The notes under the pieces are model-generated. The model was given only the letters and a program-made list of their open reading frames with translations. It did no database searches and had not been told where the DNA came from. This document shows, piece by piece, positions 28,437 to 41,111 of a stretch of 64,000 nt of DNA. The stretch spans positions 186,001 through 250,000 of the forward strand of contig SNWL01000005.1 in NCBI GenBank assembly GCA_004362315.1, given 5' to 3'. A program made the translations under genes and the position numbers. Position 1 is the stretch's first letter. Each line of letters begins with the position of its first letter. The stretch is from Mycobacterium sp. BK086 (GTDB lineage Bacteria > Actinomycetota > Actinomycetes > Mycobacteriales > Mycobacteriaceae).

Positions 28437-30150
28437 CCTTAAGCGTCGGTGTCAGCTCGCCGGTCGCTTCGGTGAAGTCGGACGGCAGAATTCGGAACTT
28501 GCGGATCGATTCCGCATGCGACACATGCTGATTGGCGTCCTTGATGGCCAACTCGATCTCGGCGACCAGATCGGGATCCTCGCGGAGATCGCCGACCGAG
28601 GCGCCCGCGGGCTTGCCGTGGTGCGACTTCCACACGTCGAACGCCTCGGGGTCGATGGCGATCAGCACGCCGATGAACGGCTGGTTGTCGCCGACGGCCA
28701 TGGCCTGGCTGATCAGCGGATGCGCCCGCAGTGCGTCCTCGAGCACCGCGGGGGCGACGTTCTTGCCGCCCGCGGTCACGATGATCTCCTTCTTGCGGCC
28801 GGTGATCGACACGAAGCCGTCGGCGTCCACGCTGGCCAGGTCGCCGGTGTGGAACCAGCCGTCGATGATCGCCTCCGCGGTGGCCTTCTCGTTGCGCCAG
28901 TAGCCGTCGAACACGACGCCGCCCTTGACGAGTAGCTCACCGTCCTGGGCGATCGCCATGCTGTTGCCGGGCACCAGCTTTCCGACGGTGCCGACCTTGA
29001 GCTCGCCGATCCGGTTCACCGTGATCGCCGCGCTGGTCTCGGTCAGGCCGTAGCCTTCGTAGATCGACAGCCCGACGCCGCGGTAGAAGTGGCCCAGCCG
29101 CTTGCCCAGCGGCGCGCCGCCGGAGATCGCGGCGTGGCAGTCGCCACCGAGGGCCCCGCGCAGCTTGCCGTAGACCAGCCGGTCGAACACGGCGTGGGCT
29201 GCCTTGAGTATCAGGTTGGGGGAGCCGGATTCCAGCGCCTCGCTGTAGGCGATCGCCGTCTTGGCGGCGAGTTCGAAGATCCGGCCCTTGCCGCTGTCGC
29301 GGGCGTTCAATTCGGCTGTGTTGTAGACCTTTTCGAACACCCGGGGAACCGACACCACGATCGTCGGCTTGAACACCTGCAGCATCGGCACCAGGTTCTT
29401 GATATCGCTGGTGTAGCCGAGGGTGACTTTGTTGGCGAACGCCGTCATCGACAGCGCGCGGGCCAGCACGTGCGCCAGCGGCAGGAAGACCAGAAGACGT
29501 TCGTTCTGGCGCAGCAGCGTCGGGAAACACGCTGTGGCACCACGGGTTTCGGACAGCAGGTTGGCGTGGGTCAGCGCAACGCCCTTGGGCCGGCCGGTGG
29601 TTCCCGACGTGTAGATCAGGGTGGCCGGGTCACTGGAGCGAAGCTGCTGGAGACGCCGCTCCAGTTCCGCGGGATCGGCACTCGAGGCCAGCGTGCCGAG
29701 CGACTCGATGCCCAGCGCGTTGCGCAGGGCAGGCAACGCGGAGCGCAATTCGGAGACCATCTGCGCGTGCGCCTCGGTCTCGGTGAACACCAGCACGGCG
29801 CCGGAATCCTCGAGCACCCACTGGACCTGCTCGGCCGAGGATGTTTCGTAGATCGGCACGGTGACTCCGCCGACCGACAGGATGGCGTAGTCGAGGACCA
29901 CCCACTCGAAGCGCGTCGCCGACAGGATCGCCACCCGGTCACCGGCCTGAACACCGTCGGCGATCAATCCCAGCGCCGCCGAGCGGATCTGGGCCGCCAT
30001 CTCGGCGCAGGTGACGTCGGTCCAGGCGCCGTCGACGAGCCGCTGGGCGATCACATGGTTCGGATCGGTGCGTTCGTGCTCGTAGACCGAGCTGGCCACA
30101 TTGTCGTGTTCACCGATGGTGAACGACGCCGGAACGCTGAATTCACGCAT
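28375..30150 (-). CDS. fadD15: Long-chain fatty acid-CoA ligase
   Basis: A 591-residue AMP-forming ligase activating fatty acids to acyl-CoA. Motifs: the P-loop-like [19 protein letters not shown], the [13 protein letters not shown] core and the motif [37 protein letters not shown] is followed by a late catalytic-Lys region ([12 protein letters not shown]). It resembles FadD15-type ligases (Rv2187) of the long-chain class with an N-terminal [15 protein letters not shown] segment. ATG 30150 follows TAGGCT at 7 bases, so the mRNA may be leaderless. The 3' end overlaps the acyltransferase gene by 62 bases. Confidence 0.92.
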   Translation of the reverse strand: MREFSVPASFTIGEHDNVASSVYEHERTDPNHVIAQRLVDGAWTDVTCAEMAAQIRSAALGLIADGVQAGDRVAILSATRFEWVVLDYAILSVGGVTVPIYETSSAEQVQWVLEDSGAVLVFTETEAHAQMVSELRSALPALRNALGIESLGTLASSADPAELERRLQQLRSSDPATLIYTSGTTGRPKGVALTHANLLSETRGATACFPTLLRQNERLLVFLPLAHVLARALSMTAFANKVTLGYTSDIKNLVPMLQVFKPTIVVSVPRVFEKVYNTAELNARDSGKGRIFELAAKTAIAYSEALESGSPNLILKAAHAVFDRLVYGKLRGALGGDCHAAISGGAPLGKRLGHFYRGVGLSIYEGYGLTETSAAITVNRIGELKVGTVGKLVPGNSMAIAQDGELLVKGGVVFDGYWRNEKATAEAIIDGWFHTGDLASVDADGFVSITGRKKEIIVTAGGKNVAPAVLEDALRAHPLISQAMAVGDNQPFIGVLIAIDPEAFDVWKSHHGKPAGASVGDLREDPDLVAEIELAIKDANQHVSHAESIRKFRILPSDFTEATGELTPTLKVKRNVVAQKFAEEIAAIYAK

Positions 30151-30163
30151 GCCGACCAGCCTA
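30151..30163 (-). promoter_or_regulatory. Candidate leaderless promoter of fadD15
   Basis: On the minus strand TAGGCT (30163 to 30158) is followed by exactly 7 bases and the ATG of fadD15. The hexamer fits TANNNT and no Shine-Dalgarno sequence is present. This would place the transcription start on or next to the start codon. Confidence 0.45.
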
Positions 30164-30214
30164 GTCACCGGGCAGGTGGCCAGTGCGGGGGCCGGATATG
30201 TGAAGCTTGTGCCC

Positions 30215-30604
30215 ATGAACAGCATCCAGGTCGCCGACGAGACGTTCGTCGCGGCCGATCCGGCGGCGGTCGGGCGTGCGGTCGCGGATCGGGCGAGCTG
30301 GCGCCGGTGGTGGCCGGATCTGCGGCTGGAGGTCGTCGAGGACCGGGCCGACAAGGGCGTGCGCTGGACGGTGACCGGTCCGCTGACCGGCACCATGGAG
30401 ATCTGGCTGGAGCCGGTGCTGGACGGCGTGCTGCTGCACTACTTTCTGCACGCCGAACCGTCGGGTGCGGCGGCCTGGCAGCTGGCCAAGATGAACCTGC
30501 CCAAGCTGAACCATCAGCGCAGGGTGGCCGGTAAGCGGATGGCGTTCGAGGTGAAAACCACACTGGAGGCGGCCCGCCCGGTAGGGGTCGCACCCGGGCA
30601 CTGA
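30215..30604 (+). CDS. SRPBCC/polyketide cyclase-like protein (Rv2186c-like)
   Basis: A 129-residue protein of the START/Bet v 1-like superfamily. The pattern [20 protein letters not shown], then [20 protein letters not shown], then [20 protein letters not shown] is typical of these ligand-binding helix-grip folds. The C-terminal half is a long basic helix. ATG 30215 is chosen; a GTG two codons upstream is in frame. It precedes a second SRPBCC gene of the TB16.3 type, so the two probably arose by duplication. Ligand unknown. Confidence 0.8.
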   Translation: MNSIQVADETFVAADPAAVGRAVADRASWRRWWPDLRLEVVEDRADKGVRWTVTGPLTGTMEIWLEPVLDGVLLHYFLHAEPSGAAAWQLAKMNLPKLNHQRRVAGKRMAFEVKTTLEAARPVGVAPGH

Positions 30605-30702
30605 TATCGGGTCACGCGTGCAACGGGGAGGGTACCGTTTGTGGCCGAGGGAGCGTGATCTTGTCGGGTCGCGCAGCGCAATAGCGACGGGAATTGGCAA
30701 CA

Positions 30703-31137
30703 GTGGCTGACAAGACGGCGCAGACCATCTACATCGACGCGGATCCCCGCACTGTGATGGACGCGATCGCCGATATCGGGGCGTACCCGCAGTGGGTCTC
30801 GGAATACAAGGAGACCGAGGTTCTCGATTCCGACGAACAGGGTTACCCACTGACCGCCCGCCTGGTGCTGGACGCCGCGGTCCTCAAGGACACGATGGTG
30901 CTGTCCTACCGCTGGCCCGCCGACCGCAAGTCCGTCAGTTGGTCGCTGGTCTCGAGCTCGCTGCTGCGGGCGCTAGACGGCGCATATACGTTGGCTCCCA
31001 AGGGTTCTGGAACCGATGTCACCTACGAGCTCTCCGTCGATCTGATGATCCCGATGATCGGGCTGCTCAAGCGCAAGGCCGAGCGGCGGCTGACCGACAC
31101 CGCACTCAAGGACCTGAAGAAATGGGTCGAGGGCTGA
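30703..31137 (+). CDS. SRPBCC family protein, TB16.3 type
   Basis: A 144-residue protein nearly collinear with M. tuberculosis TB16.3 (Rv2185c): it starts ADKTAQTIYIDADP and has DIGAYPQWVSEYKETEVLD, then VSWSLVSSSLLRALDG and KGSGTDVTYELSVDLMIPMI. It is a polyketide-cyclase/dehydrase-like lipid-binding fold of unknown ligand. GTG 30703 gives exactly the length of TB16.3; a TTG at 30694 is possible. Its TGA is directly followed by the GTG of the ArsA-like gene with no gap, so the two are co-translated. Confidence 0.87.
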   Translation: MADKTAQTIYIDADPRTVMDAIADIGAYPQWVSEYKETEVLDSDEQGYPLTARLVLDAAVLKDTMVLSYRWPADRKSVSWSLVSSSLLRALDGAYTLAPKGSGTDVTYELSVDLMIPMIGLLKRKAERRLTDTALKDLKKWVEG

Positions 31138-32424
31138 GTGACCCCCGGTGACGCCCCCGCCGATGCGGGCCTATCTGATCAGGCCCGGATCAGCTTCTTC
31201 GTCGGCAAGGGTGGCGTAGGCAAGTCGACGCTGGCGTCCGCGACGGCGGTGCGGGCGGCGCTGGCCGGTGAACGTGTGCTGGCCGTGTCCACCGATCAGG
31301 CCCACTCGCTCGGCGACGTTCTCGGTGTCGCGGTACCGCCCACCGGCGGGCGCGAACCGGTCCGGATTCTCACCGAGGAGGGCACCGACGCGGTCGGCGG
31401 TGGCCACCTCGACGCCCTGGCCCTGGACACCTTGGCCCTGCTGGAGGGCAGGTGGCGGGCCATCGCGCCGGTGCTGGCCGCCAGGTTCCCGAATTCTGAC
31501 CTCAAAGACGTTGCCCCGGAGGAACTTTCGGCCCTTCCCGGTATTCAGGAGGTGCTCGGCCTCGCCGAGGTGGCCGCACTGGCCGACTCGGGCCGGTGGG
31601 ATTACGTCGTCGTCGACTGCGCATCGACCGCCGACGCGATGCGCATGCTGACCTTGCCCGCGGCGTTCGCGATGTACATCGAGCGGGCCTGGCCCCGGCA
31701 TCGCCGGCTCAGTGCGGCGATCGACAGTGCGCACAGCGCGGCCACCGTCGCGGTGATCGAGGGGATCGCCGGCGGGGTCGAGGGACTGTCCGCCCTGTTG
31801 ACCGACGCGCAGCGGGTCAGCGCCCATCTGGTGCTCACCGCCGAACGGGTGGTGGCCGCCGAGGCCGTGCGCACCCTGGGCTCGCTGGTGCTGATGGGGG
31901 TGCGGGTCGCCGAGCTTTTCGTCAATCAGATTCTGGTCCAAGACGATTCGTACGAGTACCGCAATCTGCCCGAACATCCGGCCTTCGACTGGTACTCCGA
32001 GCGGATCGTCGAACAGCAGGCGGTGCTCGACGAACTGTCCACCGCGATCGGCGATGTGCAGCTGGTGCTGGCTCCGCACCTTGCCGGTGAGCCGATCGGC
32101 GCCAAGGCGCTGGGCCAGCTGCTCGACAGCGCCCGCCGCCGCGATGGCTCGCCACCGCCTGGTCCGTTGAAACCCGTGGTGGATCGCGAATCCGGCTCGG
32201 GGGTCGATGCGATCTACCGGATGCGGTTAGAGTTGCCGCAAATCGATCCGGGCACGCTGTCGCTGGGCCGGGTCGACGACGACTTGATCATCGGCGCGGC
32301 AGGAATGCGGCGCCGCGTGCGACTGGCGTCGGTTCTGCGGCGGTGCATCGTGGTGGACGCGGCACTGCGCGGGACCGAGCTGACCGTGCGCTTTCGACCC
32401 AATCCGGAGGTGTGGCCCGCGTGA
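31138..32424 (+). CDS. ArsA/GET3-like P-loop ATPase (Rv2184c-like)
   Basis: A 428-residue protein with a deviant Walker A GKGGVGKST at residues 23-31, the hallmark of the SIMIBI ArsA/Get3/MinD class, a switch-like STDQAHSLGDVLG and a Walker B-like VVVDCASTADAMRML. The C-terminal part ends in a small beta-rich domain (DDDLIIGAAGMRRRVRLASV) resembling the alpha-crystallin-like tail of ArsA-type proteins. No arsenic genes are nearby, so arsenite export is unlikely; a chaperone or membrane-protein-targeting role is only inference. Lies between TB16.3 and a Cys-containing small protein, overlapping the latter by 4 bases. Confidence 0.82.
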   Translation: MTPGDAPADAGLSDQARISFFVGKGGVGKSTLASATAVRAALAGERVLAVSTDQAHSLGDVLGVAVPPTGGREPVRILTEEGTDAVGGGHLDALALDTLALLEGRWRAIAPVLAARFPNSDLKDVAPEELSALPGIQEVLGLAEVAALADSGRWDYVVVDCASTADAMRMLTLPAAFAMYIERAWPRHRRLSAAIDSAHSAATVAVIEGIAGGVEGLSALLTDAQRVSAHLVLTAERVVAAEAVRTLGSLVLMGVRVAELFVNQILVQDDSYEYRNLPEHPAFDWYSERIVEQQAVLDELSTAIGDVQLVLAPHLAGEPIGAKALGQLLDSARRRDGSPPPGPLKPVVDRESGSGVDAIYRMRLELPQIDPGTLSLGRVDDDLIIGAAGMRRRVRLASVLRRCIVVDAALRGTELTVRFRPNPEVWPA

Positions 32425-32786
32425 CCGGCCCCCATCCCGATCTTGGGCCAGAACTGCGCGCGCTGGCCCAGGCGATCCTGGACCGGCTGGACCCCGCCGT
32501 GCGCGCCGGGGCTGCGATGACCGCGGGCAGCGCGCCCGGCAAGTGTCAGCAGGTGTGGTGTCCGGTCTGTGCGCTGGCCGCCCTCGTCAACGGTGAGCAG
32601 CACCCGCTGCTGACCGTGGTCGCCGAGCACAGCGTGGCCCTGGTGACGATGCTGCGGGCGATGATCGACGAGGACGGTGCGCCCGGGCCCGGTCCCGACG
32701 GTTCACCGCCCGATGACCCCGGTCCCGATTCGGCTGGCTCCGGGCCCAGCCGCTACCAACACATTCCGGTCAGCGTCGAGGAGTGA
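32421..32786 (+). CDS. Small conserved protein with a Cys cluster (Rv2183c-like)
   Basis: A 121-residue protein that starts at GTG 32421 overlapping the ArsA-like stop (GTGA). A helical N-terminus (LGPELRALAQAILDRLDP) leads to a Cys cluster CQQVWCPVC, then a helix containing an EHSVALVTML stretch. The C-terminal 45 residues are a disordered Pro/Gly/Asp tail. Three cysteines may bind a metal. Position matches Rv2183c. Tight coupling to the ArsA-like ATPase suggests a joint function. Function unknown. Confidence 0.78.
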   Translation: MTGPHPDLGPELRALAQAILDRLDPAVRAGAAMTAGSAPGKCQQVWCPVCALAALVNGEQHPLLTVVAEHSVALVTMLRAMIDEDGAPGPGPDGSPPDDPGPDSAGSGPSRYQHIPVSVEE

Positions 32787-32854
32787 GCGGCCGCGCGCCC
32801 TGATGATCGGATGTGAACCGGGGCTGACCTGTGGTCGGTGTGCTGGCGCCTGGG

Positions 32855-32889
32855 TAGAGTTAGCGCAAAGCGCGTCACCTACCGGGAGG
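32855..32889 (+). promoter_or_regulatory. Promoter -10 and ribosome-binding site of plsC
   Basis: TAGAGT (32855-32860) is a good -10 candidate; TGGTCG 17 bases upstream (32832-32837) is a poor -35. The ribosome-binding site GGGAGG (32884-32889) lies 4 bases before ATG 32894. The expected leader is about 27 bases. This separates plsC from the upstream ArsA-like group. Confidence 0.45.
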
Positions 32890-32893
32890 CCCC

Positions 32894-33625
32894 ATGTGGT
32901 ACTGGCTGTTCAAGTACATCTTCATGGGCCCGTTGCTGGCTTTGCTCGGTAGGCCGAAAGTCGAAGGGCTGGAACACGTTCCGACGTCCGGACCGGTGAT
33001 CCTGGCCAGTAATCACCTGGCGGTGGCGGACAGCTTCTACCTTCCGCTGGTGGTGAGCCGGCGGATCACGTTCCTGGCGAAGTCCGAATATTTCACCGGC
33101 ACGGGTATCGGGGGCTGGTTCAACCGGTGGTTCTACACGGTCGCCGGCCAGGTGCCGATCGACCGTTCCGACGCCGACGCCGCCCAGGCGGCGCTGAACA
33201 CCGCCGAGCGCATTCTCAAAGAGGGCAAGCTGCTCGGCATGTACCCCGAGGGCACCCGCTCACCGGACGGCCGCCTCTATAAGGGCAAGACCGGGCTGGC
33301 CCGCCTCGCCCTGGAGACCCAGGTTCCGGTGATTCCGGTCGCGATGATCGGAACTGACGTCGTGAACCCGCCGGGATCGAAGATGTGGCGCTTCGGCCGG
33401 GTGACGGTGCGCTTCGGCAAGCCGATGGATTTCTCCCGTTTCGACGGCCTCGCAGGCAACCGGTTCATCGAACGGGCCGTGATCGACGAGGTCATGTACG
33501 AGCTGATGGAGCTCTCCGGCCAGGAGTACGTCGACATCTACGCGGCGACGCTCAAGAACGCCGACCCTAAGCCGGATGCACCAGATCAGCCACCGGCGCG
33601 GATCCCGGAGAGCGCCGCGGGCTAG
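32894..33625 (+). CDS. plsC: 1-acyl-sn-glycerol-3-phosphate acyltransferase family protein
   Basis: A 243-residue membrane-associated acyltransferase with the catalytic HX4D motif in NHLAVADSF (His41, Asp46), the [20 protein letters not shown] substrate-phosphate motif near residue 118 and the [10 protein letters not shown] block. It would acylate lysophosphatidic acid or a related lysolipid in phospholipid or PIM synthesis (Rv2182c family). GGGAGG precedes the ATG. Its last 59 bases overlap the convergent GT87 mannosyltransferase gene. Class is certain; exact acceptor is not. Confidence 0.9.
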   Translation: MWYWLFKYIFMGPLLALLGRPKVEGLEHVPTSGPVILASNHLAVADSFYLPLVVSRRITFLAKSEYFTGTGIGGWFNRWFYTVAGQVPIDRSDADAAQAALNTAERILKEGKLLGMYPEGTRSPDGRLYKGKTGLARLALETQVPVIPVAMIGTDVVNPPGSKMWRFGRVTVRFGKPMDFSRFDGLAGNRFIERAVIDEVMYELMELSGQEYVDIYAATLKNADPKPDAPDQPPARIPESAAG

Positions 33626-34865
33626 CAGCCGCCGTCACCACGGTCAGGCCCGCGACGACGATCACGGCCAGCGCCCACCACACGTAGGACATCCCGAGCA
33701 ACTGGCGCCACCACGACGCCGTCTCCTCGTGGTGCTTGGGCAGCAGTTCGAGCGGAATCCAGACCATCAGCACCACGCCGATCGCGGTGACCACGCCGAG
33801 CGCGACGTTTCGGCGACGGTAGGCGAGCACCGCGCCGGTGATGACCGTCGGCAGCGCCCACACCCAGTGGTGCGACCACGACACCGGGGACACCACCAGC
33901 CCGAACAGCGCCACGCACATCAGCGCCAGCGTGGGTTCCCGTGCGATCAGCACCCGCCGGACGGCCCAGATCGTCAGGGCCAGCACGGCGAAGCACGCCA
34001 GCGTCCACAGGATGAAGTGGGTGCTCTTGTCCAGCCCCAGCCGGGCCAGCGCGCCGGCGATGTTCTGGTTGGTGTTCAGTGCCGCGCTGCCGATCCGGTC
34101 GGTGTGCAGGATCGTCGTGGTCCAGTACTCCGCCGAATCGCGCCAGGCCAGCGCGCACCCCAGCAGGCTGGCGCCGATGAACGTGCCGACCGCGGTCAGG
34201 GCGGCCCGGCCGTCCCGGCGCAGGACGAAGTACAGCAGGAACACCGCGGGCGTCAGCTTGAGGGCGATCGCGATGCCCAGCAGCATCCCGCGCGGCCACG
34301 GGGTGCGGCGCGGCAGGCAGTCGGCGATCACCAGCGTCATCAGCACCACGTTGATCTGGCCGAAGTCGAAGTTGGCGTCGATCGGCTCGAGGTACATCAC
34401 CGCCAGCGCCACGATGCCGGCCGTCAGCCAGGCCCGGCGCAGCCACGCAGGCTCCTTGGTGAGCGCCGAGACCGGCCACACCGCCAGCCGGCTCAGCACG
34501 ATCCAGGTGGACAGCAGGACCAGCATCAGCGTGATCACCGTGATGGTCACGCTGGCCACCGGCAGCGACATCCAGGCGAACGGGCTGAACACGATCGCCG
34601 CCAGCGGGGGGTAGGTGAACGGCAGGTCCAGCCCGGCCAGCGTGTGGAACATCGCGTCGCCGGCATACAGCGGCCGGTCGTCCAGCCAGGCCTGCCCGCC
34701 CATGCGGTAGACCTCGATGTCGATGCGGTAGGGGATCTTGCCGAACAACAACCAACCGGCGTTGAGCACCAGCGCGACGATGGTGACCTGCGTCACTCGC
34801 CATCCCGCGGTCAGCCAGGGCCTCGCCGCCTCACTGCCCAGATCGGGTAACCGCCGCATACTCAT
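33567..34865 (-). CDS. GT-C polyprenyl-phosphate-mannose alpha-1,2-mannosyltransferase (Rv2181-like)
   Basis: A 432-residue membrane protein with about ten helices and the GT87 (DUF2029) pattern. The acidic extracytoplasmic loop follows the first helix ([20 protein letters not shown], with the Asp/Glu residues), then [16 protein letters not shown]. Later, [15 protein letters not shown] and [14 protein letters not shown] are typical of this family. The M. tuberculosis homologue adds alpha-1,2-mannose branches to lipomannan and lipoarabinomannan using decaprenyl-phosphate mannose. ATG 34865 lies 9 bases after TACTCT, so the leader is only a few bases. Works downstream of PimB' and MptA, both in this window. 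Confidence 0.88.
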   Translation of the reverse strand: MSMRRLPDLGSEAARPWLTAGWRVTQVTIVALVLNAGWLLFGKIPYRIDIEVYRMGGQAWLDDRPLYAGDAMFHTLAGLDLPFTYPPLAAIVFSPFAWMSLPVASVTITVITLMLVLLSTWIVLSRLAVWPVSALTKEPAWLRRAWLTAGIVALAVMYLEPIDANFDFGQINVVLMTLVIADCLPRRTPWPRGMLLGIAIALKLTPAVFLLYFVLRRDGRAALTAVGTFIGASLLGCALAWRDSAEYWTTTILHTDRIGSAALNTNQNIAGALARLGLDKSTHFILWTLACFAVLALTIWAVRRVLIAREPTLALMCVALFGLVVSPVSWSHHWVWALPTVITGAVLAYRRRNVALGVVTAIGVVLMVWIPLELLPKHHEETASWWRQLLGMSYVWWALAVIVVAGLTVVTAAASPRRSPGSAPVADLVHPA

Positions 34866-34960
34866 GTCGCCATCAGAGTATCGGTGCGGTGCGACGCGCC
34901 GGGTGTTATCCCGGCCGTGGCGGCCCCTATCAGGGTTGATCGGGCGTATCTTCTGACCCC

Positions 34961-35827
34961 GTGCCCTTTCACCTGCACTTCGACGTCGTCGCCCCCGGGC
35001 GCGTGCCGCTGATGTGGTGTCTGATCGCGTTCATCTGCACGTTCTTCGTGACCCGGACGATCGTGCGCTACATCCGCCACAACGCCGGCAACGATGCGCC
35101 CCGCAAGTGGTGGCAGCCGCGCAACATCTCCGCCGGCGGTGGGCTGCACATCCACCACGTCGTGATCGGTGTCGTGTTGGTGATGGTCTCCGGGGTCACC
35201 ATGGTGACCTTGGCCACCGAGGGCGGTGTTGGTGAATTCACCGCTGCGGCAATCATTTTCGGGATCGGCGCGGCGCTCGTTCTGGACGAGTTCGCGCTCA
35301 TCCTGCACCTGCAGGACGTGTATTGGGCCGAGGACGGCCGCACCTCGGTGGACGCGGTGTTCGCCGCGATCGCCGTGGCCGGCCTGTTGATCATGGGTTT
35401 CAACCCGCTGTCCTTCTTCGACATCGGATTCTGGCGCGCGGACGATTCGATCGCGGCCCGCACGGTCGTCGTCGTTCTGGCAGCACTGACCCTGGCGCTG
35501 GCGGTGGTCGTCCTGCTCAAGGGCAAGGTCTGGACGGGCCTGGTCGGCATGTTCTTCACCCCGCTGTTGTTCATCGGCGCGATCCGGCTGTCGCGTCCGC
35601 ACGCGCCGTGGGCGCGGTGGCGTTACCAGGACAAGCCCAGAAAGATGCACAAGGCACTGGAGCGCGAGCGCTACATGCGCCGCCCCGTCGTGCAGGCCAA
35701 GCTCTGGCTGCAACACATCATCGCCGGTGAGCCGAGCTTCCCGGCCGACGCCGAGGTGGACGCCGAACTCGACAAGGAGATCCACGCGGCGCCGGCTCCG
35801 CCGCCGCGGGGCGAGACGTCAGGATAG
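34961..35827 (+). CDS. Integral membrane protein (Rv2180c-like)
   Basis: A 288-residue membrane protein with several predicted helices: [20 protein letters not shown], then [40 protein letters not shown], a pair at about 135-190 and [21 protein letters not shown] His-rich loop ([10 protein letters not shown]) and an acidic [19 protein letters not shown] loop could bind metal. The C-terminal cytoplasmic tail is charged. TATCTT (34947-34952) lies 8 bases before GTG 34961, so translation is probably leaderless or nearly so. Function unknown. Confidence 0.8.
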   Translation: MPFHLHFDVVAPGRVPLMWCLIAFICTFFVTRTIVRYIRHNAGNDAPRKWWQPRNISAGGGLHIHHVVIGVVLVMVSGVTMVTLATEGGVGEFTAAAIIFGIGAALVLDEFALILHLQDVYWAEDGRTSVDAVFAAIAVAGLLIMGFNPLSFFDIGFWRADDSIAARTVVVVLAALTLALAVVVLLKGKVWTGLVGMFFTPLLFIGAIRLSRPHAPWARWRYQDKPRKMHKALERERYMRRPVVQAKLWLQHIIAGEPSFPADAEVDAELDKEIHAAPAPPPRGETSG

Positions 35828-35837
35828 GGTGCGGCCA
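35825..35837 (+). promoter_or_regulatory. Candidate leaderless promoter of the RNase AS gene
   Basis: TAGGGT (35825-35830) ends 7 bases before the GTG at 35838. Its first three bases are the stop codon of the upstream membrane protein gene. The fit to TANNNT and to leaderless spacing is exact, and no Shine-Dalgarno sequence is present. Confidence 0.45.
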
Positions 35838-39370
<3,533 letters not shown>

Positions 39371-39382
39371 GTCCGTCGCCTC

Positions 39383-39410
39383 CTCAAATTCATCATCAGA
39401 TGAATTTGAG
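39383..39410. promoter_or_regulatory. Perfect 12-base inverted repeat upstream of the monooxygenase
   Basis: CTCAAATTCATC (39383-39394) and GATGAATTTGAG (39399-39410) are exact inverse copies separated by ATCA. The element lies 13 bases upstream of the start codon and is AT-rich against a GC-rich background. Its position suits a transcriptional repressor site covering the promoter or transcription start. No regulator gene is adjacent. Confidence 0.65.
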
Positions 39411-39411
39411 T

Positions 39412-39431
39412 ATCACTACGAGTGTAGTGAT
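39412..39431. promoter_or_regulatory. BlaI/CopY-like dyad upstream of the monooxygenase
   Basis: ATCACTAC (39412-39419) and GTAGTGAT (39424-39431) pair perfectly across the 4-base spacer GAGT. The core ACTAC-N4-GTAGT resembles operators of the BlaI/MecI/CopY winged-helix repressors (TACTACA-type half sites). It is adjacent to the other dyad, one base away, so two regulators or a cooperative pair may bind. Assignment to a regulator family is inference from the half-site only. Confidence 0.5.
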
Positions 39432-39453
39432 TGTCAAGAGGGTCGGTTCGGGC

Positions 39454-40662
39454 CTAGATCAGGGCGGCGATATTGGTGCCCAACATCCAGCCGGCGGCGG
39501 CCACGCCGCCGGTCAGCAGCACCACGATCAGCACCCAGAACACCACTGAGCGCCGGGCGCGCTGACGTTCCCAGATGAACTCATTGATGTCGATACCGGC
39601 GAATTGACTTGCCAATTCCGGGCTTTCGTCCTCAGCCGGGGTGGGCTGCCAGTCCTGCGGGTCGCGGATGAGCTGCCGGGTCGGATTCTTGACCGCCGGC
39701 GGGGGAGGCGGGGGTGGCAAGGCAGGCGGGGCGGCCCGGTAATCGTCGGTGGGCCTGCTGTGGAAGGCGGTGGCCGCGGCGTGCTGCGCGGAGTTCTTCG
39801 GTGCGGGCACCCGGAATTTCGGGAGCGCCAACTCACCGGCGATCGCGTCGAGATCCTCGGCCATCTCCTCGGCGTCCGCGAACCGCTCCTCGGCGTTGCG
39901 CGCGGTGGCCCGCGCGATGAACTCGTCGAACTGGCGCGGCACGCCGGTGATCACCGTGCTGGGCACCGGCACGTCGTTGTCCATCCGCTGATAGGCCACG
40001 GTCAGTGGATTATCGCCGGTGAACGGTGTTGTGCCGGTGATCAATTCGTAGGCCAGGATCCCCACGGCGTAGACATCGCTGCGCGCGTCGGCCGCGCCGC
40101 TGCTGACCTGTTCGGGGGACAGGTAGGCCGCGGTGCCCAGGATGACACTGGTCGAAGTGATACCCGCCTCGGCCACCGCGCGTACCAGGCCGAAGTCGAC
40201 GAGCTTGACCTCGCCGTCATCGGAGATCAGCACGTTCTCGGGTTTGACGTCGCGGTGTACCAGCCCGGCGTGATGGGCGGTGGCCAGGCCACCGAGAACC
40301 GGGCGCAGCACCGCGGCGGCGGCGTGCGGGGGCATCGGGCCGCGCTCGCGCAGCAGCTCCCGCAGTGTGCCGCCCTCGACGAGTTCCATCACCAGGAACG
40401 GATGGCTGCCGTCCAGCCCCTGGTCGTACACCGCGACCAGCCCGGGATCTTTCAAGCGGGCCACTGCGCGGGCCTCACGCTGGAAGCGGGTCAGGAACTG
40501 GCTGTCGCTGGCGTAGCGCGCATCCATCACCTTCAGCGCCACCGGCCGGTCCAGGCGGACGTCCAGACCGCGGTACACCGTCGACATTCCGCCGGTCGCG
40601 ATCTTGGCGTCGACGCGGTACCGGCCTTCCAGCAACACGCCCATCAGGGGGTCCGACGTCAC
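39454..40662 (-). CDS. pknL: Serine/threonine protein kinase PknL
   Basis: A 402-residue Hanks-type kinase. The kinase domain covers about residues 15-275: ATP-loop GGMSTVYRG, Lys44 in VALKVMD, HRDVKPENVLI with catalytic Asp138, and DFG at 156-158. The activation loop ITSTSVILGTAAYLSPEQ contains several Thr/Ser phospho-acceptor candidates. A Pro-rich juxtamembrane region follows, then one membrane helix at the C-terminus (VVFWVLIVVLLTGGVAAAGW) with almost no outer domain and no PASTA repeats, as in PknL (Rv2176). GTG 40662 lies 6 bases after TACCAT, a leaderless-type promoter. It is divergent from the DNA-binding protein gene whose M. tuberculosis homologue is a PknL substrate. Confidence 0.93.
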   Translation of the reverse strand: MTSDPLMGVLLEGRYRVDAKIATGGMSTVYRGLDVRLDRPVALKVMDARYASDSQFLTRFQREARAVARLKDPGLVAVYDQGLDGSHPFLVMELVEGGTLRELLRERGPMPPHAAAAVLRPVLGGLATAHHAGLVHRDVKPENVLISDDGEVKLVDFGLVRAVAEAGITSTSVILGTAAYLSPEQVSSGAADARSDVYAVGILAYELITGTTPFTGDNPLTVAYQRMDNDVPVPSTVITGVPRQFDEFIARATARNAEERFADAEEMAEDLDAIAGELALPKFRVPAPKNSAQHAAATAFHSRPTDDYRAAPPALPPPPPPPAVKNPTRQLIRDPQDWQPTPAEDESPELASQFAGIDINEFIWERQRARRSVVFWVLIVVLLTGGVAAAGWMLGTNIAALI

Positions 40663-40706
40663 GCAGACATGGTATCCGCGGGGACCGTCGGCCTAGACTG
40701 GAGCGG
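40663..40706. promoter_or_regulatory. Divergent leaderless-type promoters of pknL and the Rv2175c-like gene
   Basis: In the 44-base gap the minus strand has TACCAT (40674 to 40669), 6 bases before the pknL GTG. The plus strand has TAGACT (40694-40699), 7 bases before the GTG at 40707. Both fit TANNNT at leaderless spacing and neither gene has a Shine-Dalgarno sequence. The boxes are 19 bases apart, so polymerases would compete for the same space. Confidence 0.5.
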
Positions 40707-41111
40707 GTGAGCAGCATTCCTGCCGGTGACGATGTTCTGGATCCCGACGAGCCCCTCTACAGCCTTCCGGAAGTCGCCGAGTTGTTGCGTATCCCGGTGA
40801 CCAAGGTGCACCAGCAATTGCGCGAGGGCCACCTGGTCGCGGTCAAGCGCGGCGGCGTCCCGATGATCCCCAAGGTCTTCATCAATGCGCACGGCGGCGT
40901 GGTCAAGAGCCTGCCCGGCCTGCTGGCCGTGCTGCGCGACGGCGGCTATCGCGACACCGAGATCCTGCGCTGGCTGTTCACCGCCGATCCCTCCCTGACG
41001 GTGACCCGTGACGGGACGAAAGAGTCGATCAGCAATGCCCGTCCGGTAGATGCGCTGGATGCTCACCAGGCCCGCGAGGTGGTCCGGCGCGCTCAGGCCA
41101 TGGCTTACTGA
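40707..41111 (+). CDS. Winged helix-turn-helix DNA-binding protein, PknL substrate type (Rv2175c-like)
   Basis: A 134-residue protein. A helix-turn-helix region (LPEVAELLRIPVTKVHQQLR, about residues 17-37) is followed by a wing-like segment (GHLVAVKRGGVPMIPKVFI) and a C-terminal helical domain with GLLAVLRDGGYRDTEILRWLF. In M. tuberculosis the homologue binds DNA and loses binding after phosphorylation by PknL on an N-terminal Thr. Here the N-terminal tail is short (MSSIPAGDDVLDPDEP) and has no Thr, so that regulatory residue appears to be absent, unless the start is upstream. The last 83 bases overlap the convergent mptA gene. Confidence 0.87.
   Translation: MSSIPAGDDVLDPDEPLYSLPEVAELLRIPVTKVHQQLREGHLVAVKRGGVPMIPKVFINAHGGVVKSLPGLLAVLRDGGYRDTEILRWLFTADPSLTVTRDGTKESISNARPVDALDAHQAREVVRRAQAMAY

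Noticed and set aside
33576..34850. Long plus-strand open frame opposite the GT87 gene.
   Set aside because: Composition (His/Arg/Gln/Pro-rich, no domain) marks it as the complement of the real membrane protein gene, which has clear helices and family motifs.
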